NCBI GenBank assembly: GCA_017452265.1
Contig: JAFTMS010000012.1
Location: 1-64,000 of the forward strand
Direction: 5' to 3'
Length of the DNA: 64,000 nucleotides
DNA from: Bacteroidales bacterium
GTDB lineage: Bacteria; Bacteroidota; Bacteroidia; Bacteroidales; UBA932
Under the pieces are notes generated by a model. The model made no database searches and was not told where the DNA came from. It was given only the letters and a program-made list of their open reading frames with translations. Positions 9,927-18,967 of this stretch are shown here, piece by piece. Position numbers and translations under genes: made by a program. Position 1 is the first letter of the stretch. The number at the start of each line of letters is the position of its first letter.

Positions 9927-12887
9927 ATGGAACTGATACTTCAGACAGGGTTGGAACACCAGCAGAGGCCGGTAGATGCGGTATGTGATGTCTTCAAAGA
10001 GGTCGGCTTTGAGGCCCCTTCCCTATATGTCGAAAATCCGGTCTTCGATCTGTCGCAGCAGCGGATACTTGCCAATATACGTGATGTACATTCGGATCCG
10101 AGGTCTCGTGTTCATTCTGCTTTGCGTGGCGTTTCAGCTCCTGATACCGTACTTAATCTTGACATCAAGATGGAAACCGGAACGGGCAAGACATACGTAT
10201 ATGCAAATACGATTTACGAACTGCACAAGCGGTATGGAATAAACAAATTCATAATCGCTGTTCCTACATTGCCTATAAAGGCAGGAGTAAGGTCTTTTCT
10301 TTCCGATCCGTATGTCCAGCGGCATTTCAGGGAGACCTGCGGCTATGGAACATCTATAGAACTTTGTGAACTCAGTGCATCAAAGCCGAAGAAAGGCAGG
10401 AAGTATTTCCCGTCTGTCGTAAGGACGTTTGTCGAGGGTTCATGCCAGAACAGGAACAAGATATATGTACTGTTGGTCAATATGGCGCTTCTTACTTCGG
10501 GAAAGTTGCTTTCAGACGACACATACGACTATGGAGTTCAAGGCTTTTACAGGCCTTTTGATGCCTTGAGGTCTGTCCGGCCGTTCGTCATTATAGACGA
10601 ACCTCATAGATTTGCCCGTGACCAGAAGGCTTATTCGGTCATACTGAATGAACTCAAGCCCCAATGTGTCATCCGCTACGGTGCGACCTTTCCGAATGTC
10701 ATTTCAGGAAAAGGAAAGAAGAAGGCTGTGAAGAAGGACTACCTGAACCTGCTGTATGATCTTGATGCCTGTGATGCGTTCAATTCCAATCTCATAAAAG
10801 GTGTCGCGAAAGAACATTTCGAGCCGGAAGGTTCACGGAATGAAAAGGTAAGACTTGCGGAAATAACCGGTAGGGAGTCTGTCACATTCATATATAGAAC
10901 CTCTTCTGCCAGCAGATCGTATACATTGAAGACCGGAGAGTCTTTGGGAATGATCAGCGACGATCTGTCCGGACTGTCTGTCACCGGTATAGGAAAGGAT
11001 TATATCGAACTTTCCAACGGGCAGGAAAAACGGAAAGGGGAGGAGTTTGAAGTCGGCATATATTCTTCGTCATATCAGGAGCAGATGATACGTCTTGCCA
11101 TTCAGCGGCATTTCGAGACAGAAAGGCAGAACTTCAATCGAAATATAAAGATAAAGACTCTTGCATTGTTCTTTATCGATAACATAGAATCATTCAGAGG
11201 CAATGATGAGGGCAAGGGTGCCTGGCTCAGGGAAATGTTTGACAGGCTGCTTCTCGAACAGATAGAAAGGGAATTGCAGAAGGACAACACACCGGAATAT
11301 CGGGATTTTCTCGAAGCGACAAGAGCAGATGTCGCATATTGCCGTGCCGGTTATTTCGCTCAGGACAATAACGACAGTGATGAAGCCGTTGCCCGGGAGG
11401 TCAAGGATATTCTTCAGAACAAGAAGGAGTTATTGGCTTTCAGAAAGCCGGACGGTTCGTGGAACACAAGGCGTTTCCTGTTCTCTAAATGGACGCTGAA
11501 GGAAGGGTGGGACAATCCGAATGTCTTTACCATCACCAAACTTCGGTCAAGCGGAAGCGAAAACAGCAAGTTGCAGGAGGTAGGGCGTGGACTCAGATTG
11601 CCGGTGGATGAATATGGCAACAGAATCAGCAACGAAGAATTCCTGCTGAATTACATTGTGGATTTCACTGAAGCTGATTTTGCAGGAAAACTTGTTGCCC
11701 AAATTAACGCAGAGTTGCCGGGTGAGCCGTTGACGGTGGTTACGCCAGAGAATCTGATCCGTGTCGCTGATTTACGAGGTCTTGACCAGATGATGCTGAT
11801 GATGCAGTTGTATCAGAAAGGATATATTCTGGACGTGTCGGGCAGGATCAATTTGGATAAGATTACCGAATTTTATGAAGAGTATCCGGAGTTCAACAAT
11901 GACGGTGTAAGCAAGTCTAAAATCGTAGACCGCAATAAGATAACGAAAAATACAGTCCGGGTGCGTAAAGCCGGCTTTGATGAACTCAGCAGACTTTGGA
12001 CGGAAATCAACAGGAAATATGTCCTGTTCTTTGATTCCAAGGTGGATGAACTCATAGAGCGTGATTTCTATTCGATAGTTTCAGACGGAGTGTTTGCATT
12101 TCAGACTGTTACAAGTGTCCGGGAGCGCATCGATACATCTGGAGGCATGGCTGCTCTGAATGAAGGTGGTGGAGTGCAGTATTCCCTTGTAGGAAGAAAG
12201 ATTCCTTATCGCGAATTTCTTGTGAGGGCTTCCAAGGCCACGTCTGTTCCTGTCAAGGTCATTCATAAGGCGATATGCAGATATGCGAGGGAGAATGATT
12301 TCAAGTCAAGTTTCATCAATGATTCTTCTCTGACGCGCCTGATAAATAATTTCGAACAGTGGAAATGCAAGTCTCTTATGGGCTGTTTCAGATATAAGCA
12401 GGCCAGATATAATAGCGCACAGACTGCCTTGACATATCCGGATGGTTCGCTGAAGGAAGAAATTGTTCAGGGGCTGGTCGGAGTACATATGGAAAAGACT
12501 GAAGTTCCTGAAAAATACCTCTATGACACTCTTGCGTATGATTCTCCTTTGGAGCGGGCAAACATAATGTCCGAAGTGGAAGATGTCGTGGTGTATGGAA
12601 AGATTCCGCGCAGAAGCATATCGATACCTACAATAGCAGACAGTTCTTACAGTCCGGATTTCATGTATGTGGTGAAGCGCAGGAACGGTGAAAAGGAATT
12701 GAATATAGTGGTTGAGACCAAGGACGTGGAAAACAGGAGCATCTTGCGTGAGAATGAACAGGCTAAGATAAGTTGTGCTGAACAGTTTTTCAGACAATTG
12801 GAGATAGACGGATATACGGTTCATTTCAAGACACAGCTGAACAACAGGACAATGCGGACAATCATATCAGAACTGATTGAAAAATAG
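9927..12887 (+). CDS. res: type III restriction endonuclease (Res)
   Basis: A 986-residue ATP-dependent endonuclease subunit. Visible superfamily 2 helicase motifs are Walker A METGTGKTYVYA (about residue 82), motif II IDEPHRF (about 220) and motif VI QEVGRGLRLPVD (about 550). The C-terminal nuclease has the PD-(D/E)xK pattern SPDF ... NIVVETKD (about residues 911-932). Full length and all motifs suggest an active enzyme. The ATG at 9927 lies 3 bases after mod. The stop is only 6 bases before folA, so folA probably depends on read-through from this operon. Confidence 0.93.
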   Translation: MELILQTGLEHQQRPVDAVCDVFKEVGFEAPSLYVENPVFDLSQQRILANIRDVHSDPRSRVHSALRGVSAPDTVLNLDIKMETGTGKTYVYANTIYELHKRYGINKFIIAVPTLPIKAGVRSFLSDPYVQRHFRETCGYGTSIELCELSASKPKKGRKYFPSVVRTFVEGSCQNRNKIYVLLVNMALLTSGKLLSDDTYDYGVQGFYRPFDALRSVRPFVIIDEPHRFARDQKAYSVILNELKPQCVIRYGATFPNVISGKGKKKAVKKDYLNLLYDLDACDAFNSNLIKGVAKEHFEPEGSRNEKVRLAEITGRESVTFIYRTSSASRSYTLKTGESLGMISDDLSGLSVTGIGKDYIELSNGQEKRKGEEFEVGIYSSSYQEQMIRLAIQRHFETERQNFNRNIKIKTLALFFIDNIESFRGNDEGKGAWLREMFDRLLLEQIERELQKDNTPEYRDFLEATRADVAYCRAGYFAQDNNDSDEAVAREVKDILQNKKELLAFRKPDGSWNTRRFLFSKWTLKEGWDNPNVFTITKLRSSGSENSKLQEVGRGLRLPVDEYGNRISNEEFLLNYIVDFTEADFAGKLVAQINAELPGEPLTVVTPENLIRVADLRGLDQMMLMMQLYQKGYILDVSGRINLDKITEFYEEYPEFNNDGVSKSKIVDRNKITKNTVRVRKAGFDELSRLWTEINRKYVLFFDSKVDELIERDFYSIVSDGVFAFQTVTSVRERIDTSGGMAALNEGGGVQYSLVGRKIPYREFLVRASKATSVPVKVIHKAICRYARENDFKSSFINDSSLTRLINNFEQWKCKSLMGCFRYKQARYNSAQTALTYPDGSLKEEIVQGLVGVHMEKTEVPEKYLYDTLAYDSPLERANIMSEVEDVVVYGKIPRRSISIPTIADSSYSPDFMYVVKRRNGEKELNIVVETKDVENRSILRENEQAKISCAEQFFRQLEIDGYTVHFKTQLNNRTMRTIISELIEK

Positions 12888-12893
12888 ACATAT

Positions 12894-13388
12894 ATGGAAA
12901 AATGTATAATAGTAGCTATAGCGGACAATAATGCCATAGGAAAGGACAATGCCCTCCTGTGGCATATTTCCGAAGACCTGAAGTTCTTCAGACGTCAGAC
13001 TTCGGGCTGTCCCGTCATCATGGGACGCAGGACGTTCGAATCCATCGGACGCGCGCTTCCACATCGCATAAACATAGTGATATCAAGGAATTACACCACA
13101 GGCGAAGAAGTGGCCGTGGTCGGTTCGCTTCAGGAGGCCTACAATGTGGCGGAAGAGACTAACCTTGAGAGGTGCTTCGTGATGGGTGGCGGACAGATAT
13201 ATGTCCAGGCTCTTGAAAGTGCCGATTGCCTGATTGTCACGCATGTGCATACAGTGATCGAAGATGCGGACACGTTCTTCCCGGCAATAGATCCGGCAGT
13301 ATGGCAGGTCGCGGAGCGTTCGGAGATGCAGACCGACCCTGAAACGGGCTACACTTTCGAATTCGTGACCTATAGGCGTAAAATATAA
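12894..13388 (+). CDS. folA: dihydrofolate reductase
   Basis: A 164-residue NADPH-dependent enzyme that reduces dihydrofolate to tetrahydrofolate. Family motifs are IVAIADNNAIGKDNALLWHISEDLKFF with the active-site acidic residue, VIMGRRTFESIG for NADPH, and VMGGGQIYVQAL. The length is normal. It closes the same-strand run and would regenerate the folate oxidised by ThyA. The last codons (AGG CGT AAA ATA TAA) overlap the GGCGTAAAAT box of a dispersed repeat element. Confidence 0.96.
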   Translation: MEKCIIVAIADNNAIGKDNALLWHISEDLKFFRRQTSGCPVIMGRRTFESIGRALPHRINIVISRNYTTGEEVAVVGSLQEAYNVAEETNLERCFVMGGGQIYVQALESADCLIVTHVHTVIEDADTFFPAIDPAVWQVAERSEMQTDPETGYTFEFVTYRRKI

Positions 13389-13446
13389 CGCCCTGTCTAT
13401 TAAAGAGTTACGCAAAGTGCGTGCCGCTAAAGGGGAGCACGCACTT
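13375..13446 (+). repeat. dispersed box-plus-hairpin element, copy A
   Basis: Box GGCGTAAAAT (13375-13384) overlaps the end of folA. After exactly 30 bases comes a perfect 10-bp inverted repeat, AAGTGCGTGC (13415-13424) and GCACGCACTT (13437-13446), around the 12-base loop CGCTAAAGGGGA. The bases after it (CATGCAAGTTGTTGA) resemble those after copy D. There is no U-tract, so it is not a classical terminator. Confidence 0.75.
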
Positions 13447-13454
13447 CATGCAAG

Positions 13455-13481
13455 TTGTTGATTTATAATAATTTAAATTTG
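13455..13481 (+). promoter_or_regulatory. candidate promoter of the NSS transporter
   Basis: TTGTTG (13455-13460) and the -7 box TAAATTTG (13474-13481) lie just past repeat copy A. From the first TTG the spacer is 16 bases. The start codon follows 9 bases after the box, so the leader would be only a few bases. Confidence 0.45.
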
Positions 13482-13490
13482 CAGGATTAT

Positions 13491-14840
13491 ATGCAAAGAG
13501 AAAATTTCGGCAGCCGTTTCGGCGCAATCATGGCGATGGCAGGCTCTGCAATCGGACTCGGCAATATGTGGCGCTTTCCATATCTCGTAGGAGAATACGG
13601 CGGAGCAGCCTTCATATTCATATACATACTCTTTTCCTTCCTTCTTTCGCTTCCTATCCTCTACTGCGAGTTCATCATAGGACGCAGAAGCCAGAAGAAC
13701 GCATTCGGAGCATTCAAGGAGCTTGCTCCCGGCACTAAATGGAAATGGGTAGGAGCCCTTTCGGTCATAGCTCCGGTCATAATCACATCGTACTACTGCG
13801 TCATCGGCGGATGGTCTGTGGAATACTTCTTCCGTTCATGTACATTCAGCTTCACGTCGAATTCCGACGGAATGGATCTGACAAACATGTTCGGCAGCTT
13901 CATATCCTCCACATGGGCTCCGCTTTTCGGTCATACGCTCTTTCTGCTGCTGACCGCAGTCGTCGTGGGAAAGGGAATCAAAGGCGGAATCGAAAAGTTC
14001 GGAAAGGTCATGATGCCGGTGCTTTTCATCGTCGTGATTCTTATTGCAGTGCGCTCAATGACCCTTTCGGGTGCTTCAGAAGGCATTTCCTATCTCTTCA
14101 AGCCGGACTTCTCCAAGATTGACGGAAAGGTGTGCGCAGCCGCCCTCGGACAGTCCTTCTTCTCGCTTTCGCTCGGATGCGGAACAATGCTCACATATGC
14201 GTCGTATGTCAGCAGAAAGGAAAACATAGCCTCTTCCGGAGCTTCGACTGCCGTTGCAGACCTCTGTTTCGCAATGATAGCCGGCTGTGCCATAATGCCT
14301 GCCGTCTTCGCCTTCGGCCTCAGCCCTCAGTCCGGCCCCGGACTCGTCTTCGAAACCCTGCCGCTGATTTTCTCGCAGATGCCTGCAGGCGGAATCGTTG
14401 CTATCCTCTTCTTCCTTGCTCTGCTTATAGCAGCCGTAACATCTTCAATATCAATGTTTGAGGTGGGGGTTGCATATTGTGTTGAGGAGCGCGGAATGTC
14501 ACGTAAATGGGCCTGCGTGACCATCTTCATGATAACATGGGTGCTCGGAATACTGTGTTCACTCTCGTTCGGCCCGCTCTCTGACGTGAAGCTCTTCGGC
14601 AACACGATATTCAATTTCTTCGACAAACTCAGTGCAAACTACCTCATGACCATCGGAAGCCTCCTTGTGGTGCTTTTCGTAGGCTGGAAGATGAAGAAGG
14701 CAGATGTGGAGGACGAATTTACAAACGGAGGCACATTCCCGGCCAACCGCCGCCTCTTCAAAGTCCTCTGGCTGATAATCCGCTGGATCGCCCCCCTCGC
14801 CATCCTCGTTATCTTCCTCTCCAACCTTATAGGTCTGTAG
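13491..14840 (+). CDS. sodium-dependent transporter, NSS/SNF family
   Basis: A 449-residue inner-membrane symporter of the neurotransmitter:sodium family, which takes up amino acids or related amines with sodium. The N-terminal family signature is clear: GSAIGLGNMWRFPYL followed by NGGAAF-like GEYGGAAFIF. About 11-12 membrane helices are visible. The ATG at 13491 (MQRENFGSRFGAIMAM) is preferred; an upstream TTG at 13455 lies inside the putative promoter. The gene ends 7 bases from the convergent yfhO-like gene, leaving no space for a separate terminator. Confidence 0.92.
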   Translation: MQRENFGSRFGAIMAMAGSAIGLGNMWRFPYLVGEYGGAAFIFIYILFSFLLSLPILYCEFIIGRRSQKNAFGAFKELAPGTKWKWVGALSVIAPVIITSYYCVIGGWSVEYFFRSCTFSFTSNSDGMDLTNMFGSFISSTWAPLFGHTLFLLLTAVVVGKGIKGGIEKFGKVMMPVLFIVVILIAVRSMTLSGASEGISYLFKPDFSKIDGKVCAAALGQSFFSLSLGCGTMLTYASYVSRKENIASSGASTAVADLCFAMIAGCAIMPAVFAFGLSPQSGPGLVFETLPLIFSQMPAGGIVAILFFLALLIAAVTSSISMFEVGVAYCVEERGMSRKWACVTIFMITWVLGILCSLSFGPLSDVKLFGNTIFNFFDKLSANYLMTIGSLLVVLFVGWKMKKADVEDEFTNGGTFPANRRLFKVLWLIIRWIAPLAILVIFLSNLIGL

Positions 14841-14847
14841 AAGCGTG

Positions 14848-17505
14848 CTATTCCTCTTTGCGGCGGTTTGTTGCGGCCATTCCGGCGGCGGAGGCGAGCA
14901 GCAGGAGGAGCAGTGTTATCGAACTTGCGCGGGAGATGTTTTCACCGAGGCGGTATGAGTCCGGCTCGAAGCGCATTATGAGCTGGCCTTCTCCTTTCGG
15001 GATTATGGCTCCACGGAGCATCCAGTCGGCACGGAAAAGCTCGATTTCACGTGCATCGGCAGTCGGTATGTAGCGTCCGTCCTTCACTTCTCCGTAAGCC
15101 CCTGCAGGCTCGATCCATGCCTTCCAGCCCTTTGGATAATAGATTTCACTGAATATGGCGGCACGGTCGGCATCTGTGCTGTAGGTGTATCGGAGCTCGT
15201 TAGGAGCGTATTTGGTCAGGGATATGCTGCCCGTAGGAGATGTCTCGACTTCGCTTGACATTACGTGGGCAGCTTTGCCTGACATGGCCTCACGTGCCCA
15301 AGCAAAATCATCCCCGATGACAGCCGTAGTGGCAAGGTCGGTTGATGCAAGCAGTGCAATCTCGTCGTCCGGAGTTGCAGCCGGAACCGCTTCCGAAACA
15401 AACCAGCAGCTTCCCATCGCATGATGGTTTTCAACCGGAGGGAAATCATCCCCTAAAATGATATACTTACCGTTTAACAAAGATGTTACTTTAAGGAACG
15501 GCAGGCTGTCGGAAACCTCCTGAACGGTCTCGGCAGAGCTTGCAACATCATATGTTTTCCTTATTTCTGAATTAAGATATTTTTCTATAAGGTCTTGATA
15601 ACGTTGCAATTTAACAGGACTGTAACCTCCGATTGAACGATGGTGGAAGCTTGTCACCGAACTATTGAATGTATTCACGCTTATGTCAAGCACACGATAT
15701 CCGAGAGAAGTGTCCTCATGTATCATGTCATCGACAGGACGCGGGTTGTATTGTGCCGTGAAATCCTTCGGTGTGATGAAGTGGTCTTTGTTGAGGTATC
15801 TCTTGCCCACGCTCACGAGGTCTATCCACACGAGGAATATCATAGCGAATGCGACGAGCGTCATCCTGCCCTTGCGTACAAACGAGCCGTCCTTTCCGAC
15901 CGCATCTGCCTTAGGCGTCCTGTATGCCCAGATTATAAGGAGGAACACGATGGAAATCAGTATAAGCGAGCGTAGGGCATCCTTGGTCATGAGCTTCTGT
16001 CTGTCAGCGGCAAGAGCGTCGATAAGGACATCCGGCTGTCCTGCGTCCACCGCACCTGTGAATGTGCCAGCTATCCCCGGAACAAGCACGCACAGCAGGC
16101 AGAATCCTGCCGTTAGCGCATATGATATGTATCCGGCCTTCATGAATTCCTTCTTCGAATACTGCTCCTTGATGATGCGGTCGAGGGCATAGAATCCCAG
16201 AAGCGGAACCGTCACCTGAAGCACCGTGAGGGCCATGGACACTGTTCTGAACTTGTTATAGAGCGGCGCATATTCAAACCACAGCCTTGTGAACCACATG
16301 AAATGGCTTCCCCATGCGAGAAGGACTGCGACAACCGTGGCCACGATCATCCACCATTTTTCACGTCCCTTGCATAGGAATGCTCCCAGCATGAAAAGGA
16401 ATATGGAAATGGCTCCGAGATACATAGGGCCGGCCGTGAAAGGCTGCGGTCCCCAATAGAGCGGAAGCGCCTTCATCACCTGCTTCAGATTCGGCTGTCC
16501 TGCCCTCTTGAGAAGCTGTCCTGTCTCCGAGTCCATGTCGAGAGCTCCTGCGGAAGAACCTCCGTTGAAGTCAGGAATCAACAGGTTAGGTGTCTCTTCG
16601 ATGCCGTATGACCATGCCGTGGCATATTCAAGGTCGAGACCTTTGGCGTTGTGTCCGTCTCCGCTTCCGGAAAGTTCCGAGCCTCCGCGCATTGTGTATG
16701 GGCTGTATTCATATGTGGGGATGAGCTTGTTGGCGTTCGTTGCTATACCCACGCATCCGATGACCAGCAGAAGCGCCGAAGCAGCAAAGAAGCGGCCGAT
16801 TTCCGCACGTCTTTCCCTGTTGATGCAAAGACTTATGAACAAGGCGATTGCATATATGAATATGACAATGGCAAGGTAGTATGTGATCTGGATGTGGTTC
16901 GCCTTGATCTGCATACTGAGGGCAAAGGCGAAGAGGACGGCTCCCAGGATAGTCTTAGGCAGCCATTCCTTCCAATTTGTCTTTTTACCTCCCAGAGCGG
17001 CCTTGTATGTGAATATGATACCGGCAAGAACCCACGGGAAGAAGGCTATGGCCTGCATCTTCGTGTTGTGGCCCACCTGGATGATCTGCATGTTGTACGA
17101 ACAGAAGGCCACGGCAATGGCTCCTGCAACGGCCACAATGCCGTTTATGCCCATCGAAAGCATGAGAAGGAAGGCTCCCACAAGGGCAATGAAGAGATAC
17201 GTCGCAGGGCGTTTTCCCAGAAGCAGGAACTTGTATATGCCTTTGGTCCAGTCTCCGTCGAAATCATCTATAGTGGCTGTCGTGGGCATACCTCCGAACA
17301 TGGAGTTCGTCCACGCGGTCTGGTCTTCAGGATGGGCAGCATTATGCGTGACGGCCTCGTTCGCCATTCCCTTCCATGCCGATATGTCGCTCTGGTTCAC
17401 TATCTTGCCGCCAAGCACCTGAGGTACGAAGCCGTAAGCTATGACAGCGAAAAACAGGATTATCCCTGCGTAAATGAGAATCTTCTTCAACAGTTCCTTA
17501 TTCAT
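14848..17505 (-). CDS. YfhO family membrane protein
   Basis: An 885-residue polytopic protein of the YfhO (GT-C-like) family. The N-terminal two thirds carry about a dozen hydrophobic segments, including one long helix pair near residues 95-135; a soluble domain follows from about residue 590 and a final TM helix lies near the C-terminus (SITLLLLLLASAAGMAATNRRKEE). In Firmicutes YfhO-type proteins glycosylate cell-envelope polymers using lipid-linked sugars; the role in Bacteroidales is not established. It is the second gene of a pair with a glycosyltransferase 6 bases upstream, which supports a surface-glycan or lipid-linked sugar role. Confidence 0.85.
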   Translation of the reverse strand: MNKELLKKILIYAGIILFFAVIAYGFVPQVLGGKIVNQSDISAWKGMANEAVTHNAAHPEDQTAWTNSMFGGMPTTATIDDFDGDWTKGIYKFLLLGKRPATYLFIALVGAFLLMLSMGINGIVAVAGAIAVAFCSYNMQIIQVGHNTKMQAIAFFPWVLAGIIFTYKAALGGKKTNWKEWLPKTILGAVLFAFALSMQIKANHIQITYYLAIVIFIYAIALFISLCINRERRAEIGRFFAASALLLVIGCVGIATNANKLIPTYEYSPYTMRGGSELSGSGDGHNAKGLDLEYATAWSYGIEETPNLLIPDFNGGSSAGALDMDSETGQLLKRAGQPNLKQVMKALPLYWGPQPFTAGPMYLGAISIFLFMLGAFLCKGREKWWMIVATVVAVLLAWGSHFMWFTRLWFEYAPLYNKFRTVSMALTVLQVTVPLLGFYALDRIIKEQYSKKEFMKAGYISYALTAGFCLLCVLVPGIAGTFTGAVDAGQPDVLIDALAADRQKLMTKDALRSLILISIVFLLIIWAYRTPKADAVGKDGSFVRKGRMTLVAFAMIFLVWIDLVSVGKRYLNKDHFITPKDFTAQYNPRPVDDMIHEDTSLGYRVLDISVNTFNSSVTSFHHRSIGGYSPVKLQRYQDLIEKYLNSEIRKTYDVASSAETVQEVSDSLPFLKVTSLLNGKYIILGDDFPPVENHHAMGSCWFVSEAVPAATPDDEIALLASTDLATTAVIGDDFAWAREAMSGKAAHVMSSEVETSPTGSISLTKYAPNELRYTYSTDADRAAIFSEIYYPKGWKAWIEPAGAYGEVKDGRYIPTADAREIELFRADWMLRGAIIPKGEGQLIMRFEPDSYRLGENISRASSITLLLLLLASAAGMAATNRRKEE

Positions 17506-17511
17506 GTTTCG

Positions 17512-18840
17512 TCAATTTTTCAAAAAGTTGCAACATTTTTCAAAAAGCTGAACCATCCTGTGTGTGAGGTTCTTACGTGTGAACATGGATATGTCCGCAT
17601 CCTCCACCGTCAGGCGGCCTTCAAGGTGGCTTTCCCAGCACAGGTCAATGAATCTTGCAACCGACGCTCTGTCCTCCCAGTCCAGCACTATTCCGGTCTT
17701 TGTCGTGTTCAGTATCATGGACATGGCTCCGTCTGTCTGGCCTATTCCCAGAACCGGTCTCCAGGAAGCGAGATATTCAAAAAGCTTTCCCGGCAGCACG
17801 GCCTTGTATTCCGGCTCCTTCCTCAGCGGCAGAATCAGCAGCGACGCCTTCCTCTGCTCCTCGACTGCCTTTGCATGAGGCTGATATCCCATATCGATGA
17901 GGTTTTCCTCAAGCCCAGCATCCTTAATTGCCTTGATTATCTGTTCGTCGGTCTTTCCTATAAGCTTGATTTTCAGTGCTTTTCTAAAGTCTGCGTCCTT
18001 TCCGGCCTTCGCAGCCAGCACATCCCACAGCACCGTCGGATTGCCGTCTGCCGCAAACAGTCCGGTATGCGTCATGACAAACTCCCTGCCCGGCCCTCCG
18101 TCCGCTTCCCTGCACCTTTCGGATGCGAAGTCACATTCGTCGAAACCATTGGTAATCAGTTCAACAGGCGTCTGCGTCATTGTCTGGAAATCCTGCTGTA
18201 CCAGCGGAGATACGGCGACTACGGCCGAGGCCTCGTCCAGCACCTTCTTCTCCATCCTGTGATGCCATTTTTCAGTGGCGCGCGTCATCGACAAATGCTT
18301 GAAATAGAATATCTTTGTCCACGGGTCTCGGAAATCCGCAATCCACGGCAGGCCGGTCTCGCGGGCCAGTCTGCGCCCTATCAGATGCATGGACTGCGGC
18401 GGCCCTGTGCTTACGATAAGGTCTACAGGATGCTCTGCGAGATATTTTTTCAGAAATTTCGCGGAAGGGCCTATCCACATGCAGCGCGGATCCGGCCGGA
18501 AAAGGTTTCCGCGCACCCACATCGCCGCCTTCTGGAGGAACGACTTGTTCTGCGCATTCACCGGATTCACCTCCACGGCTTCCTTGCTGTGGCCCGATTT
18601 GCGCAGAAATTTCTGATACAGTTCGTAAGGTTCTGTGATTCTGGTCTTTATGATTTCCGCTTCGGCAGGGATTTCCGCCTCGAGAGATGTGTCCACGGCC
18701 AGCTGCTCAGGATTTTCCGGTGTGTATATCACCGGCTGCCAACCCTCCGACGGCAGATACTTGGCGAATTTCACCCATCGCTGCACCCCCGATCCTCCTG
18801 TCGGCGGCCAATAATATGTTATGATCAGAACGCGTTTCAT
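17512..18840 (-). CDS. glycosyltransferase family 4-like protein
   Basis: A 442-residue GT-B-fold glycosyltransferase. The N-terminus RVLIITYYWPPTGGSGVQRW is the typical acceptor-domain start of GT4 enzymes. The C-terminal Rossmann half contains VMTHTGLFAADGNP and LLILPLRKEPEYKAVLPGKLFEYLASWRPVLG, with the E...E-type nucleotide-sugar loop (KLFEYLA). There is no signal peptide, so it works on the cytoplasmic face. The gene starts 6 bases before the YfhO gene and is transcribed from a promoter shared back-to-back with mutS. Donor and acceptor sugars cannot be read from the sequence. Confidence 0.88.
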   Translation of the reverse strand: MKRVLIITYYWPPTGGSGVQRWVKFAKYLPSEGWQPVIYTPENPEQLAVDTSLEAEIPAEAEIIKTRITEPYELYQKFLRKSGHSKEAVEVNPVNAQNKSFLQKAAMWVRGNLFRPDPRCMWIGPSAKFLKKYLAEHPVDLIVSTGPPQSMHLIGRRLARETGLPWIADFRDPWTKIFYFKHLSMTRATEKWHHRMEKKVLDEASAVVAVSPLVQQDFQTMTQTPVELITNGFDECDFASERCREADGGPGREFVMTHTGLFAADGNPTVLWDVLAAKAGKDADFRKALKIKLIGKTDEQIIKAIKDAGLEENLIDMGYQPHAKAVEEQRKASLLILPLRKEPEYKAVLPGKLFEYLASWRPVLGIGQTDGAMSMILNTTKTGIVLDWEDRASVARFIDLCWESHLEGRLTVEDADISMFTRKNLTHRMVQLFEKCCNFLKN

Positions 18841-18880
18841 TCTCGCAGTTTTCGCAAGTGCAAGTCCTCATAAAAACTTA

Positions 18881-18888
18881 CAAATATA
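18881..18888 (-). promoter_or_regulatory. -7 box TATATTTG for the glycosyltransferase-YfhO pair
   Basis: On the minus strand TATATTTG lies 40 bases before the glycosyltransferase ATG and 12 bases from the oppositely oriented mutS box, so polymerase binding at the two promoters should compete. Confidence 0.5.
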
Positions 18889-18900
18889 CATTATTTTTCG

Positions 18901-18908
18901 TATTTTTG
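18901..18908 (+). promoter_or_regulatory. -7 box TATTTTTG for mutS
   Basis: TATTTTTG matches TAnnTTTG and lies 59 bases before the mutS ATG. The leader includes a GC-rich stretch (18916-18940) that may fold. Confidence 0.5.
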
Positions 18909-18967
18909 CCTGATTGTGCGCGGTGGCTGAGTCTGCGCAGTGAATTTGAAAAAGAAAAATCATACAT

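Noticed and set aside
13415-13446. Hairpins of the dispersed element as intrinsic terminators
   Set aside because: The stems are GC-rich and at gene ends, but none of the four has a U-tract, and the conserved box at fixed distance is not explained by termination.
16651-18873. 740-codon open frame on the plus strand opposite yfhO and the glycosyltransferase
   Set aside because: It is antisense to two well-supported genes and its His/Arg/Cys-rich product looks like no protein family; it reflects codon bias of the true strand.
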